DNA of 64,000 nt. Origin: Lysinibacillus_B sp042920265 (lineage in GTDB: Bacteria; Bacillota; Bacilli; Bacillales_A; Planococcaceae). The notes below the pieces were generated by a model. That model saw only the letters and a list, made by a program, of their open reading frames with translations, ran no database searches and was not told where the DNA came from. Below are positions 1-8,257 of the stretch, piece after piece. Both the position numbers and the translations under genes were made by a program. The stretch covers positions 135,354 through 199,353 of the forward strand of contig NZ_JBDQZI010000007.1 in assembly GCF_042920265.1 (NCBI RefSeq). Reading direction: 5' to 3'. The stretch's first letter is position 1. Each line of letters begins with the position of its first letter.

Positions 1-110
1 CTTTTCCCACGATTACTAAATGAAAGATCTTTTTTCGTTAGCCTTTTTTTTTCAGGCGACTCATTTTGCGTTGGTTGATACACTTTTCCATTTGGATAGC
101 GAATAGCCAT
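1..110 (-). CDS. recU: Holliday junction resolvase RecU (5' part only)
   Basis: Only the first ~36 codons lie in the window; the gene runs off the left edge. The leftward reading starts MAIRYPNGKVYQP and reaches SFSNRGK, the N-terminal signature of RecU, the Mg-dependent endonuclease that cuts Holliday junctions during recombinational repair and chromosome segregation. The ATG at 110 follows a GGAAAGGGTGA ribosome binding site. In B. subtilis recU precedes ponA and lies beside the ypp and ypr genes, which matches the genes to the right here. The residues seen precede the catalytic centre, so activity cannot be judged. Confidence 0.88.
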   Translation of the reverse strand, partial: MAIRYPNGKVYQPTQNESPEKKRLTKKDLSFSNRGK

Positions 111-260
111 GAAATCACCCTTTCCATTTGTTTACGCTTTTTAGTTTACCACAACATCTGTTGAAAAAATGATAGTTTTAGCGAACGATGACTAGTTTTG
201 TATTGCAGCTAGGAACTTTCATTTTTTCGTCTAATATGTGTTCTAAAGGGGGCAGAAACG

Positions 261-458
261 ATGGGTAGAATAAACCGATTATTAAACCTTATTGAATGTA
301 TAGACGATTTATTAACAGGGCGTATGGAATATGAACAAATGCAAGTAAAAGCTACATTTAGCACACAACTATTAAAGGCTCATCAAAGAGTTAGCTTAGC
401 AGAAAAAAAGTATTACGTAAAGAATGCATGTTCGTCTGAAAGTAGTGAAAACAATTAG
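261..458 (+). CDS. Small hypothetical protein (65 aa) divergent from recU
   Basis: I do not recognise the family. It is a short, charged, soluble, mostly helical protein (start MGRINRLLNLIE) with no membrane segment and one cysteine near the C-terminus. The ATG at 261 has a strong GGGGG-type ribosome binding site 7-8 nt upstream, supporting real translation. It sits between recU and yppE, where B. subtilis has the small genes yppC/yppD, and it is co-directional with yppE 44 bp downstream. The shared 150 bp region with recU is probably a divergent promoter, though no clean -35/-10 pair stands out. Confidence 0.6.
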   Translation: MGRINRLLNLIECIDDLLTGRMEYEQMQVKATFSTQLLKAHQRVSLAEKKYYVKNACSSESSENN

Positions 459-502
459 TTTTTGGTACACTAGCAGTAATGAAAAACTTTGAGGTGTACG
501 TG

Positions 503-868
503 ATGGACTTACTAGAAATAACAGCGAACTTACTACATGCATGTGATCAAGCCATTCATCGTTTTTATGACATGCGTGAACGCGATATGGAGCCGGACTT
601 TTTTAAGGAGGTAAAACCGTATGCGGATGACATGCGTACGCAATTACAACAGTGGCAGCAACTCGCTTATGAATGGATTACAGCCAAGCAGCCAAAGTAT
701 ATGCATAAGCAACAAATCGATCATGCCTATGATGCAATGGAACAATTTTTTGTTCAATCTTTTTATAAACAGACAAGTAAAAAGAGATTCATTCAATCTG
801 TTGAATCAACAAAATATACACTCACTAGTTTGAAACGATATGTAGAGGAAGGCGAGCACCATGTTTAG
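503..868 (+). CDS. yppE: YppE family protein (DUF1798)
   Basis: A 121-residue, probably all-helical cytoplasmic protein matching the YppE/DUF1798 family, which forms a small helical bundle of unknown function. Features typical of the family are the N-terminal MDLLEITANLLHACDQA helix and the FFKEVKPYADDM segment. I chose ATG 503 because GAGGTG lies 7-8 nt upstream; an in-frame ATG at 479 lacks a good ribosome binding site. Its end overlaps the start of mrfA by 8 bp, so the two are translationally coupled. Position before mrfA-mrfB-gpsB matches B. subtilis synteny. Confidence 0.8.
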   Translation: MDLLEITANLLHACDQAIHRFYDMRERDMEPDFFKEVKPYADDMRTQLQQWQQLAYEWITAKQPKYMHKQQIDHAYDAMEQFFVQSFYKQTSKKRFIQSVESTKYTLTSLKRYVEEGEHHV

Positions 869-3143
869 TAAAAAGAAATCCATTAGTGAACTATTGCAAT
901 CATGGCAGTATGATGAAGAGCTAAAGCAACACATTGTTCACTGGCATACGTTAGATGGTAAAGCAGCCGAATATGCGCCGTTCCCTAGCGAGCTACATCC
1001 ATCTTTAAAAAATGCATTGCAATCGCGCGGCATTGAGCAATTGTATACACATCAGCGTGAAGCATTTGATTTCGCTATGCGTGGTGCTTCCTTTACAGCG
1101 ATTACACCGACAGCATCGGGAAAATCGCTTTGTTATCATTTACCTGTTTTACAAGAAATCATTCAAAATAAGTCAAGTCGTGCGATTTATTTATTCCCAA
1201 CAAAGGCCCTTGCACAAGATCAAAAAACAGACTTGAATGAATTAATCGAAGCAACAGAGGAAGAGATTTTAAGTTACACGTATGATGGTGATACAGCGCC
1301 AGGCATTCGGACGAAAATTCGAAAAGCGGGTCACATTGTGATGACCAATCCTGATATGTTGCATTCAGGTATTTTGCCCCACCATACAAAATGGGTATCA
1401 CTATTTGAGAACTTAAAATATATTGTCATTGATGAGCTGCATACGTATAAAGGGGTATTCGGTAGTCATGTTGCCCATGTAATTCGCCGACTACAGCGTA
1501 TTTGTGCATTTTATGGGTCCAATCCAACATTTATTTGTACATCAGCCACGATTAAAAACCCAAAAGAGCTAGCGGAAAGTTTAACAAATGAAACGCATGA
1601 ATTAATCACAAAATCAGGTGCACCTATTGGGAAAAAGACGTTTATTTTTTATAATCCACCAATTGTGAATACGACGTTTGGGGTAAGACGTAGCGCGGTG
1701 CTAGAAGTGCGTGATTTATCGAAACGATTATTTGAAGCGGGTATTCAAACGATTATTTTTGCGAAATCTCGTGTTCGTGTGGAAATGCTTGTGACCTATT
1801 TGAAATCGTTAACGGCAAAAAAGATTCAAGATGAATCCATTCAAGGGTATCGAGGAGGATATTTACCGAGTGAACGCCGTGCCATTGAAAAAGGACTTCG
1901 CGATGGTTCGATTCAAGTCGTTGTTTCCACCAATGCGCTTGAGCTCGGTATTGATATTGGACAATTGCAGGCATGTATTATGACAGGATATCCTGGCAAT
2001 ATCGCGAGTGCCTGGCAACAAGCGGGAAGAGCTGGGCGTAGACAAGATGAAGCGCTAATTATTTACGTTGCCCAATCGACTGCATTGGATCAATATATTG
2101 TGAATCATCCAACGTACTTTTTTGGAACAGACCCAGAGGAAGTACGCATTAATCCAGATAATATTATGATTTTAATGGATCATTTAAAATGTGCTGCGTT
2201 TGAATTGCCGTTTTCGATGACCGATACATACGGTGAATTTACAGTACAAGAATTGCTTAGCTTTTTAGAAGAAGAAGGTGTCCTTGTGAAAACGAGTACA
2301 CAATGGCATTGGATGAGTGATCGTTTTCCTGCACATGATGTTTCGTTACGTTCTGCCGCCGGGGAAAATGTCGTCATTATTGATATGACACAGCCGAAAA
2401 ATAAAGTGATTGGGGAAATGGATACGTATAGTGCGATGACACTGTTGCATGAGGAAGCCATTTACATGCATCAAGGTGTTCAGTTCCAAGTAGAAAAACT
2501 CGATTGGGAAGAGAAGAAAGCGTATGTGCGAGAAGTCGATGTAGACTATTTTACAGATGCTAATTTAGCTGTTGAGTTGAAGGTGTTAAGCGAGGATAAA
2601 TCCGCTACGTATAAATCGGCAACGGCAAGTTACGGAGATGTTGGTTTATTGGCGATACCAACTATTTTTAAAAAGATTCGATTTAACACGCACGACAATA
2701 TCGGCAGTGGTCCAATCAACTTACCCCCAATGGAAATGCACACGAGTGCGACATGGATAAGCTTTGACTTACCGGGAAATTGGTCTGAAGAGCAATTAAC
2801 AGATGCATTAAATGGAGCAGCTTATGCGATGGGGAGCTTTATTCCGCTCTTTGTGCATTGTGATCGCAGTGATTTATCGGTTGTCCCACAAGTAAAGGCC
2901 ATTCATAATGAACGTCCGACGATTTTTATTTACGATAGCTATCCAGGAGGCATTGGCTTAAGTGAGCGCGTGTACGATATTTTAATGAGTTTGCTAGAGC
3001 GGACAAAGGAGCATGTGGAAAAATGCCCATGTAAATCCGGCTGCCCGTCCTGTATTGGTGCACAAGATAGTATCGGTGAAAGCAAACAACAAGTATTAAA
3101 AGTACTGTCTATCCTAATTGAAGAAATGAGCTGGATTCCATGA
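861..3143 (+). CDS. mrfA: MrfA (YprA) DNA repair helicase
   Basis: 760-residue superfamily 2 helicase. The N-terminal RecA-like domain has the Walker A-like TPTASGKSL (about residue 83) and Walker B DELH; the second RecA-like domain has the QQAGRAGRR motif VI. The C-terminal region is the MrfA-specific DUF1998-like module ending in four clustered cysteines (CPCKSGCPSCIG), which bind zinc in this family. In B. subtilis MrfA and the exonuclease MrfB repair mitomycin C damage independently of UvrABC. The downstream gene overlaps it by 4 bp (ATGA), so the pair is co-translated. All motifs are intact and length is normal. Confidence 0.93.
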   Translation: MFSKKKSISELLQSWQYDEELKQHIVHWHTLDGKAAEYAPFPSELHPSLKNALQSRGIEQLYTHQREAFDFAMRGASFTAITPTASGKSLCYHLPVLQEIIQNKSSRAIYLFPTKALAQDQKTDLNELIEATEEEILSYTYDGDTAPGIRTKIRKAGHIVMTNPDMLHSGILPHHTKWVSLFENLKYIVIDELHTYKGVFGSHVAHVIRRLQRICAFYGSNPTFICTSATIKNPKELAESLTNETHELITKSGAPIGKKTFIFYNPPIVNTTFGVRRSAVLEVRDLSKRLFEAGIQTIIFAKSRVRVEMLVTYLKSLTAKKIQDESIQGYRGGYLPSERRAIEKGLRDGSIQVVVSTNALELGIDIGQLQACIMTGYPGNIASAWQQAGRAGRRQDEALIIYVAQSTALDQYIVNHPTYFFGTDPEEVRINPDNIMILMDHLKCAAFELPFSMTDTYGEFTVQELLSFLEEEGVLVKTSTQWHWMSDRFPAHDVSLRSAAGENVVIIDMTQPKNKVIGEMDTYSAMTLLHEEAIYMHQGVQFQVEKLDWEEKKAYVREVDVDYFTDANLAVELKVLSEDKSATYKSATASYGDVGLLAIPTIFKKIRFNTHDNIGSGPINLPPMEMHTSATWISFDLPGNWSEEQLTDALNGAAYAMGSFIPLFVHCDRSDLSVVPQVKAIHNERPTIFIYDSYPGGIGLSERVYDILMSLLERTKEHVEKCPCKSGCPSCIGAQDSIGESKQQVLKVLSILIEEMSWIP

Positions 3144-4393
3144 GTTATGAAAACAAAATTCTTCAAATGAAAAAAATGCTCGGTAAAAAAACAGAGAACA
3201 AAGTAGAAAAGCCCGTCTTTCAAAAACCAAACCGACCAAGCTATGTCAAGCAGTGGGAGAACGCTGGATTAACGCTTATTGAAAATGATTTTGGTGTGCT
3301 ATTTAAACGAGTCGTCACATATCCGCTTGATTATAAGCACGGGGCGTACGAGCTACGTGAGCTTTTTGAGGCGATTCAGCTCTGGGTAGATGCAGGGCAT
3401 GAGCATCCTTATGCGGTGACGTTTGATGATACACTAGTCTTTTTTGATACGGAAACAACGGGCTTAAAGGGTGTTGGTACACATATTTTTTTACTGGGCT
3501 TTTTAGAAACAGATGAAGAAGAATTTACGTTGACACAATATGTGCTTGCTGATCCATCCAATGAAGCGGCATTTTTGTTTGAATCCAAGCTATGGCAAAG
3601 GGCAGTGACAATCGTATCTTATAACGGAAAAAGTTTTGACTGGCCGCAGCTTGAAACACGCTGGACATTAAACGGGGCGCATATTCCTCGACTACGCTCG
3701 CAAAAACAAATTGATCTTTTACATAGTACGAAGCGGCTATGGAAAAACGATTTGGAAAAGATGAAGTTAACAACGATTGAACAAGAAAAATTAGGTTTTT
3801 GTAGGCAAGGTGATATTCCAGGCTTTTTAGCGCCTGTTATATATCTAGACGCGGTAAAAAGTGGTCAGCCAGATGCCCTTATGAAAGTATTACAGCATAA
3901 TGAATGGGATCTTTTGTCGCTTATTACACTGTATATTCATTCAACCCAGTTGCTCTTTAATCGTCAGTTACAAGATTCTGCTACAACTTATACTAACATC
4001 GGGAAATGGTTTAATGATTTAAAGTTAAAGGATACGGGGATGGACGTTCTTTCGACTGTTACAGAAAACTTTGATGTAGCGGATACCGGATTAGCGCATT
4101 ATTATTTAGCACTTGAACAAAAACGTACTGCCCAATTTGAACTGGCGGTGAAATCTTTTACAAAAGCGCTACCAACGATTGATATCCCTTATAAAATTAA
4201 AGCGTATGAACAATTAGCCATCATTGCTGAACATCATCTAAGAGATTACGAGGAAGCGATCACGCATACGCAAACAGGCTTACATTTAATTGGTAAACAT
4301 AACACATGGTCAAGGGCACAAAAAGATAAGCAAACATTGGCATGGGAAAAACGTCTCCAAAGACTTAGAACGAAGGTAGAAAAATATAAATAA
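3140..4393 (+). CDS. mrfB: MrfB (YprB) 3'-5' exonuclease with TPR tail
   Basis: 417 residues. The central part is a DEDDh RNase H-like exonuclease: the first Asp/Glu pair is in FFDTETTGL, a second segment is SYNGKSFDWP, and the last acidic residue lies in the HNEWDLLSL segment. The last ~120 residues look like helical TPR repeats. MrfB is the nuclease partner of the MrfA helicase in mitomycin C adduct and crosslink repair. The start overlaps the mrfA stop by 4 bp. About 35 bp downstream begins the separate extended -10 promoter of gpsB, and no strong terminator is visible between them. Confidence 0.92.
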   Translation: MSYENKILQMKKMLGKKTENKVEKPVFQKPNRPSYVKQWENAGLTLIENDFGVLFKRVVTYPLDYKHGAYELRELFEAIQLWVDAGHEHPYAVTFDDTLVFFDTETTGLKGVGTHIFLLGFLETDEEEFTLTQYVLADPSNEAAFLFESKLWQRAVTIVSYNGKSFDWPQLETRWTLNGAHIPRLRSQKQIDLLHSTKRLWKNDLEKMKLTTIEQEKLGFCRQGDIPGFLAPVIYLDAVKSGQPDALMKVLQHNEWDLLSLITLYIHSTQLLFNRQLQDSATTYTNIGKWFNDLKLKDTGMDVLSTVTENFDVADTGLAHYYLALEQKRTAQFELAVKSFTKALPTIDIPYKIKAYEQLAIIAEHHLRDYEEAITHTQTGLHLIGKHNTWSRAQKDKQTLAWEKRLQRLRTKVEKYK

Positions 4394-4428
4394 CTAGCAC
4401 TTTCATTCACGTTTTTTTAGAGGCTTTA

Positions 4429-4437
4429 TGTTATAAT
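4429..4437 (+). promoter_or_regulatory. Extended -10 promoter for gpsB
   Basis: TGTTATAAT is an extended -10 element (TGnTATAAT) 38 nt upstream of the gpsB TTG start. No good -35 is seen at the usual spacing, which is common when an extended -10 is present. Confidence 0.55.
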
Positions 4438-4474
4438 GAAGCCACGCATGTTAAGTATGGAAGGGCGATGTGAA

Positions 4475-4774
4475 TTGGATATTAAATTAACATCAAAAGA
4501 TATTTTGGAAAAAGAATTCAAAAAAAGTGTAAAAGGCTATAATATTGATCAAGTAGATCAATTTTTAGATCAAATAATGGAAGATTACGATAATTTCGAG
4601 CAAGTCATTAATGAGCTGAAAGCAGAAAATGAACGTTTAAAAGGGGAATTATCAGGTAGTGTTAGAAAACCAGCACCGCAGCCAACTACGAGCAATATGA
4701 ACTATGATATTTTGAAGCGTGTAGCAAACTTGGAAAAAGCTGTGTTTGGTGATAAGCTTAAGGAAAAACTGTAG
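4475..4774 (+). CDS. gpsB: Cell division adaptor GpsB
   Basis: 99 residues starting MDIKLTSKDILEKEFKK. The N-terminal DivIVA-like domain (KDILEKEFKKSVKGYNIDQVD) binds membrane and penicillin-binding proteins; a coiled coil follows, then a linker of Pro/Gln/Thr and the C-terminal oligomerisation helix (YDILKRVANLEKAVFG). GpsB shuttles peptidoglycan synthases such as PBP1 between septum and side wall. I chose TTG 4475, nine nt after AAGGG; the longer reading from ATG 4436 would begin upstream of the promoter start site and does not match the family. Placement before rnpB is as in B. subtilis. Confidence 0.92.
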   Translation: MDIKLTSKDILEKEFKKSVKGYNIDQVDQFLDQIMEDYDNFEQVINELKAENERLKGELSGSVRKPAPQPTTSNMNYDILKRVANLEKAVFGDKLKEKL

Positions 4775-4785
4775 TAACATACTTA

Positions 4786-4814
4786 TTGTTATTTTTTTTG
4801 ATTTCTAGTATAAT
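4786..4814 (+). promoter_or_regulatory. Promoter of rnpB
   Basis: TTGTTA (4786-4791), exactly 17 bp, then a perfect TATAAT (4809-4814). The predicted start near 4821 coincides with the 5' strand of RNase P RNA helix P1. Confidence 0.85.
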
Positions 4815-4820
4815 AGGTGT

Positions 4821-5222
4821 ACATCATGAAATTCGAGTAATCGCTGCGACATATAAATGTTGTAGAGGAAAGTCCATGCTCACACGGATCTGAGATGACC
4901 GTAGTGTTCGTGCTTACTGAAAAAATAAGGTAAGGCAAGCGTTAGCTTGACGGCGGAAGGAATACCTAAGTCTTTGGATATGGTAGACACTTCCTGAAAG
5001 TGCCACAGTGACGTAGCTTGCTTGGAAACTTGCAAGGTGGAACGAGGTAAACCCCACGAGTGAGAAACCCAAATTATGGTAGGGGCACTCTCCAGAAGGA
5101 AACGAACAGATGGAGGGACGCATTAGCTTGCTAATGTGTAGATAGATGATTACTGCCTGATACGTACGAGGGGAGACCCGTTTGAGTACTCAGGAACAAA
5201 ACATGGCTTACGGAATTTTATT
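4821..5222 (+). ncRNA. rnpB: RNase P RNA, Bacillus class B
   Basis: This is the catalytic RNA of RNase P, which trims tRNA 5' leaders. Diagnostic segments are present in order: GTAATCGCTGC, GAGGAAAGTCCATGCTC, GAGATGACCGTAGTG, GAAAGTGCCACAGTGACG, GTGGAACGAGGTAAACCCC, GAGAAACCCAAATT, GTAGATAGATGATTACTGCC and GAACAAAACATGGCTTAC. The ends AUGAAAUUCG and CGGAAUUUUAU pair as P1, defining the boundaries to within a few nt. It is flanked by a strong promoter and an intrinsic terminator and lies next to gpsB as in B. subtilis. Confidence 0.97.
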
Positions 5223-5240
5223 GATGCTTTTTTGATGAAT

Positions 5241-5280
5241 AAAAAAGGCTCTCCATAACTTTTTGGAGAGCCTTTCTTTT
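5241..5280 (+). terminator. Intrinsic terminator after rnpB
   Basis: AAAGGCTCTCC (5244-5254) pairs perfectly with GGAGAGCCTTT (5265-5275), followed by a T-rich tract. It ends the rnpB transcript just before the GGDEF-EAL gene. Confidence 0.9.
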
Positions 5281-5300
5281 AGAGATAAGGGTGAGAAACA

Positions 5301-7043
5301 ATGAGTGAATGTACCACTATAGATGTGGAGAAATATAGATTGCTTTCCCAATATCCAGACTACTTAATCATGAAAATTTTCGAAAATGTTTCGGAAGGCA
5401 TTATGATTACAGATCAAGATAAAAAAATTATAAGTGTAAATCCAGCGTTTGAATTTGTAACAGGTTATAAGAGCGAAGAAGTGATGGGAAAAAACCCTTC
5501 CATTTTACAATCAGGCATCCATGAACTTTCGTTTTATTTAGATATGTGGCGAAGTATACATGAAAACGGCATTTGGCAGGGAGAAATTTGGAATCGCCGT
5601 AAAACGGGAGATGTGTATCCTGAATGGCTTACTATTTTTTCCGTCAAAGATTCAGTAGGGAATATTACGAATTATTGTGGTATATTTACTGATTTATCTG
5701 AGCGTAAAATCGTTGAAAATGAATTAGAAAAAAGAACATTAACGGATTCATTAACGGAAGTGTGTAATCGTTTTGCCTACTTAGAACGTATGAATACATT
5801 GCTTGAGTCGAGTACGAATTTATCACACAATGTACAACATGCCGTATTTTTCTTAGATTTAGATCGTTTTAAACAAGTAAATGAAACACTCGGTCATACG
5901 ATGGGTGACTTACTATTAATTGAAATTGCTAAGCGGATTAAAGCGCTTTTAAAAAATAAAGACATATTAGCACGATACGGTGGCGATGAATTTGTTATTA
6001 CGTTAACAAATATTGTCCATCCGCGTGAAGCAGCAAAATTTGCAGAGCAAGTGATTCGTGTCATTGAAGCGCCGATTATTATTCACGGGCAGGAAATTTT
6101 TGTTTCTGCAAGTATGGGCATTAGTATCTTTCCAGTAGACGGTCAAACAACGGAAGAATTAGTAAAATGTGCCGATAAGGCAATGTCCTATTCTAAACAA
6201 AATGGTCGTAATGGCTTTTCATTTTATTTCGATGACTTAAGTACAGATACGAAACGCGTCCTTTTACTAGATATAGAACTTCGAAAGGCAATTGAACAGC
6301 AAGACTTTACACTTTATTTTCAACCAAAAATTGATATAAAAACATTGCAAGTGAATGGTGTAGAAGCACTTGTTCGCTGGCAAAATGAAAAATTAGGGTT
6401 CGTATCACCAGCTGAATTTATCCCATATGCGGAGGAAACAGGTCTAATTATCCCTATAAGTGAAATTATATTTGAAAAAGCTTGTGAAGGATACAAGCAA
6501 TTAGTGGAAGCTGGTTTTCCTAAAATACCGATTGCTATTAACGTATCGAGTATTCATTTCCAACAACAAAAATTTTTAGAGTCAATACAAGCAATACTAG
6601 AAAAAAACAATACGTCTGCTCAAAATTTTGAAATTGAAATGACAGAACGTACTGTTATGAATAGCGCGGCGGAAACGATCAGTAAGTTAGTAAAGTTAAA
6701 ACAACTTGGCTTTAAACTTTCGCTAGATGATTTCGGAACGGGCTACTCATCACTTAGCTATTTAGTAAGATTTCCACTTGATGTACTAAAAATTGATCGT
6801 AGTTTTATTCAACATATTTGCTCTCTTGATGACAAACAAGCCGTTGTCGATGCAGTTATTCAAATGTCGCATCGTTTAAAAATGAAAGTTGTAGCTGAGG
6901 GTGTTGAAAGTGAGCGACAAGTGGAAATATTAAAGGGAATGGGCTGTGATATTATTCAAGGATATTATTACAGCAAGCCATTGCCCATGAATGAACTGTT
7001 AGATTTTTTACAGTTCTGGGAAGTCGAACATCAAGGAAGGTAA
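5301..7043 (+). CDS. PAS-GGDEF-EAL cyclic di-GMP enzyme
   Basis: 580 residues without membrane segments. Order: a PAS sensor domain (~25-140, with the GIMITD and VNPAFEFVTGY segments), a GGDEF domain (~150-310, active-site RYGGDEFVI intact), and an EAL domain (~330-575). The EAL catalytic set is present: EALVR, the Asn in AINVSS, the Glu in EMTERT, DDFGTGYSS, LKIDRSF, VAEGVES and the Gln in IIQGYYYSKP. It may therefore both make and hydrolyse cyclic di-GMP, with PAS input setting the balance. It is inserted between rnpB and rlmL. Ribosome binding site AAGGGTGAG precedes ATG 5301. Only 7 bp separates it from rlmL, so they are likely co-transcribed. Confidence 0.9.
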   Translation: MSECTTIDVEKYRLLSQYPDYLIMKIFENVSEGIMITDQDKKIISVNPAFEFVTGYKSEEVMGKNPSILQSGIHELSFYLDMWRSIHENGIWQGEIWNRRKTGDVYPEWLTIFSVKDSVGNITNYCGIFTDLSERKIVENELEKRTLTDSLTEVCNRFAYLERMNTLLESSTNLSHNVQHAVFFLDLDRFKQVNETLGHTMGDLLLIEIAKRIKALLKNKDILARYGGDEFVITLTNIVHPREAAKFAEQVIRVIEAPIIIHGQEIFVSASMGISIFPVDGQTTEELVKCADKAMSYSKQNGRNGFSFYFDDLSTDTKRVLLLDIELRKAIEQQDFTLYFQPKIDIKTLQVNGVEALVRWQNEKLGFVSPAEFIPYAEETGLIIPISEIIFEKACEGYKQLVEAGFPKIPIAINVSSIHFQQQKFLESIQAILEKNNTSAQNFEIEMTERTVMNSAAETISKLVKLKQLGFKLSLDDFGTGYSSLSYLVRFPLDVLKIDRSFIQHICSLDDKQAVVDAVIQMSHRLKMKVVAEGVESERQVEILKGMGCDIIQGYYYSKPLPMNELLDFLQFWEVEHQGR

Positions 7044-7050
7044 TACATTT

Positions 7051-8190
7051 ATGACAAAATTTCAATTAGTTGCAACAGCAGCGATGGGTCTAGAATCCAT
7101 TGTAGCGGAAGAAGTACAAGCTTTAGGCTACGAAACACGTGTAGACAATGGGAAAGTATATTTTGAAGGTGATGAAACAGCAATCGCTCGTTGTAACTTA
7201 TGGTTGCGTGTTGCAGATCGTGTAAAGATTGTTGTGGCACAATTTCCTGCTACAACATTTGAACAGCTTTTTGAAAGCACGAAAGCAATTGAATGGGAGC
7301 GCTATTTACCGGTCGACGCAGCGTTCCCTGTATCTGGGAAGTCTGTGAAATCTAAATTATTTAGTGTCCCAGACTGCCAAGCAATTGTGAAAAAAGCTAT
7401 TGTTGAACGAATGAAATTCCATTACAAACGGTTAGGCTTTTTAGATGAATCGGGTGCAACATATAAAATTGAAGTGTCCATTTTAAAAGATGTCGCAACT
7501 TTAACGATTGATACATCGGGTGCAGGCCTTCATAAACGTGGTTATCGTCAAGTACAAGGGGAAGCCCCATTAAAAGAAACACTGGCAGCAGCATTAGTGA
7601 AAGTTTCGAAATGGAATCCGAACCGCCCGTTTGTTGATCCGTTTTGTGGCTCTGGGACAATTCCATTAGAAGCAGCGATGATTGGTCAAAATATTGCACC
7701 GGGGTATAACCGTGAATTTATCTCAGAAGATTGGCACTGGATGAAAGCGAAAATTTGGGATGAGGTACGGGATGAAGCGGATAGTTTAGCCAACTATGAC
7801 CAACCAATCCAAATCATTGGTTCAGATATTGATCATCGAATGGTAAATATTGCACAAGAAAATGCATTAGAAGCAGGTTTTGGGGATATAATTACATTTA
7901 AGCAGATGCAAGCAACAGACTTTACAACAAAAGTAGCGGATGGGGTCATGATTTCGAATCCGCCGTACGGAGAGCGTATCGGGGAGAAAGAAGAAATTGA
8001 ACGTGTCATTCGTCAGCTTGGAGAAGTTATGAATAATTATCCAACATGGTCTGTCTATATGCTATCTTCAATGGAAAATTTTGAGGCACTTTACGGGAAA
8101 AAAGCAACGAAAAAGCGTAAACTATTTAATGGCTTTATCCGTACAGATCTTTATCAATTTTGGGGACAAAAGTCGAAGCGCGAAGATTAA
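7051..8190 (+). CDS. rlmL: 23S rRNA guanine-N2 methyltransferase, RlmL/YpsC type
   Basis: 379 residues. The N-terminal THUMP region (residues ~45-155) binds RNA; the C-terminal Rossmann methyltransferase has the SAM-binding DPFCGSGT (~196-203) and catalytic NPPYGER motif typical of N2-guanine methylation. It matches B. subtilis YpsC, the single-domain equivalent of the N-terminal half of E. coli RlmL (m2G2445). The family lies next to rnpB/gpsB in Bacillales, as here apart from the inserted GGDEF-EAL gene. ATG 7051 has an AAGGAAGG ribosome binding site. Confidence 0.9.
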   Translation: MTKFQLVATAAMGLESIVAEEVQALGYETRVDNGKVYFEGDETAIARCNLWLRVADRVKIVVAQFPATTFEQLFESTKAIEWERYLPVDAAFPVSGKSVKSKLFSVPDCQAIVKKAIVERMKFHYKRLGFLDESGATYKIEVSILKDVATLTIDTSGAGLHKRGYRQVQGEAPLKETLAAALVKVSKWNPNRPFVDPFCGSGTIPLEAAMIGQNIAPGYNREFISEDWHWMKAKIWDEVRDEADSLANYDQPIQIIGSDIDHRMVNIAQENALEAGFGDIITFKQMQATDFTTKVADGVMISNPPYGERIGEKEEIERVIRQLGEVMNNYPTWSVYMLSSMENFEALYGKKATKKRKLFNGFIRTDLYQFWGQKSKRED

Positions 8191-8196
8191 TCTAGA

Positions 8197-8222
8197 CGGA
8201 AGGGGATGGCTCCTTCCGTTTC
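8197..8222 (+). terminator. Weak hairpin after rlmL
   Basis: CGGAAGG (8197-8203) pairs with CCTTCCG (8212-8218), followed by only a short T run (TTTCG). It may be a weak terminator or attenuator before ypvA, 67 bp downstream. Confidence 0.45.
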
Positions 8223-8257
8223 GCGTTGTAATTTAGGAGTTTTAAGGGAGACGTTAT

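Noticed and set aside
5301..7043. Degenerate GGDEF or EAL domain
   Set aside because: All recognised active-site motifs of both domains are present.
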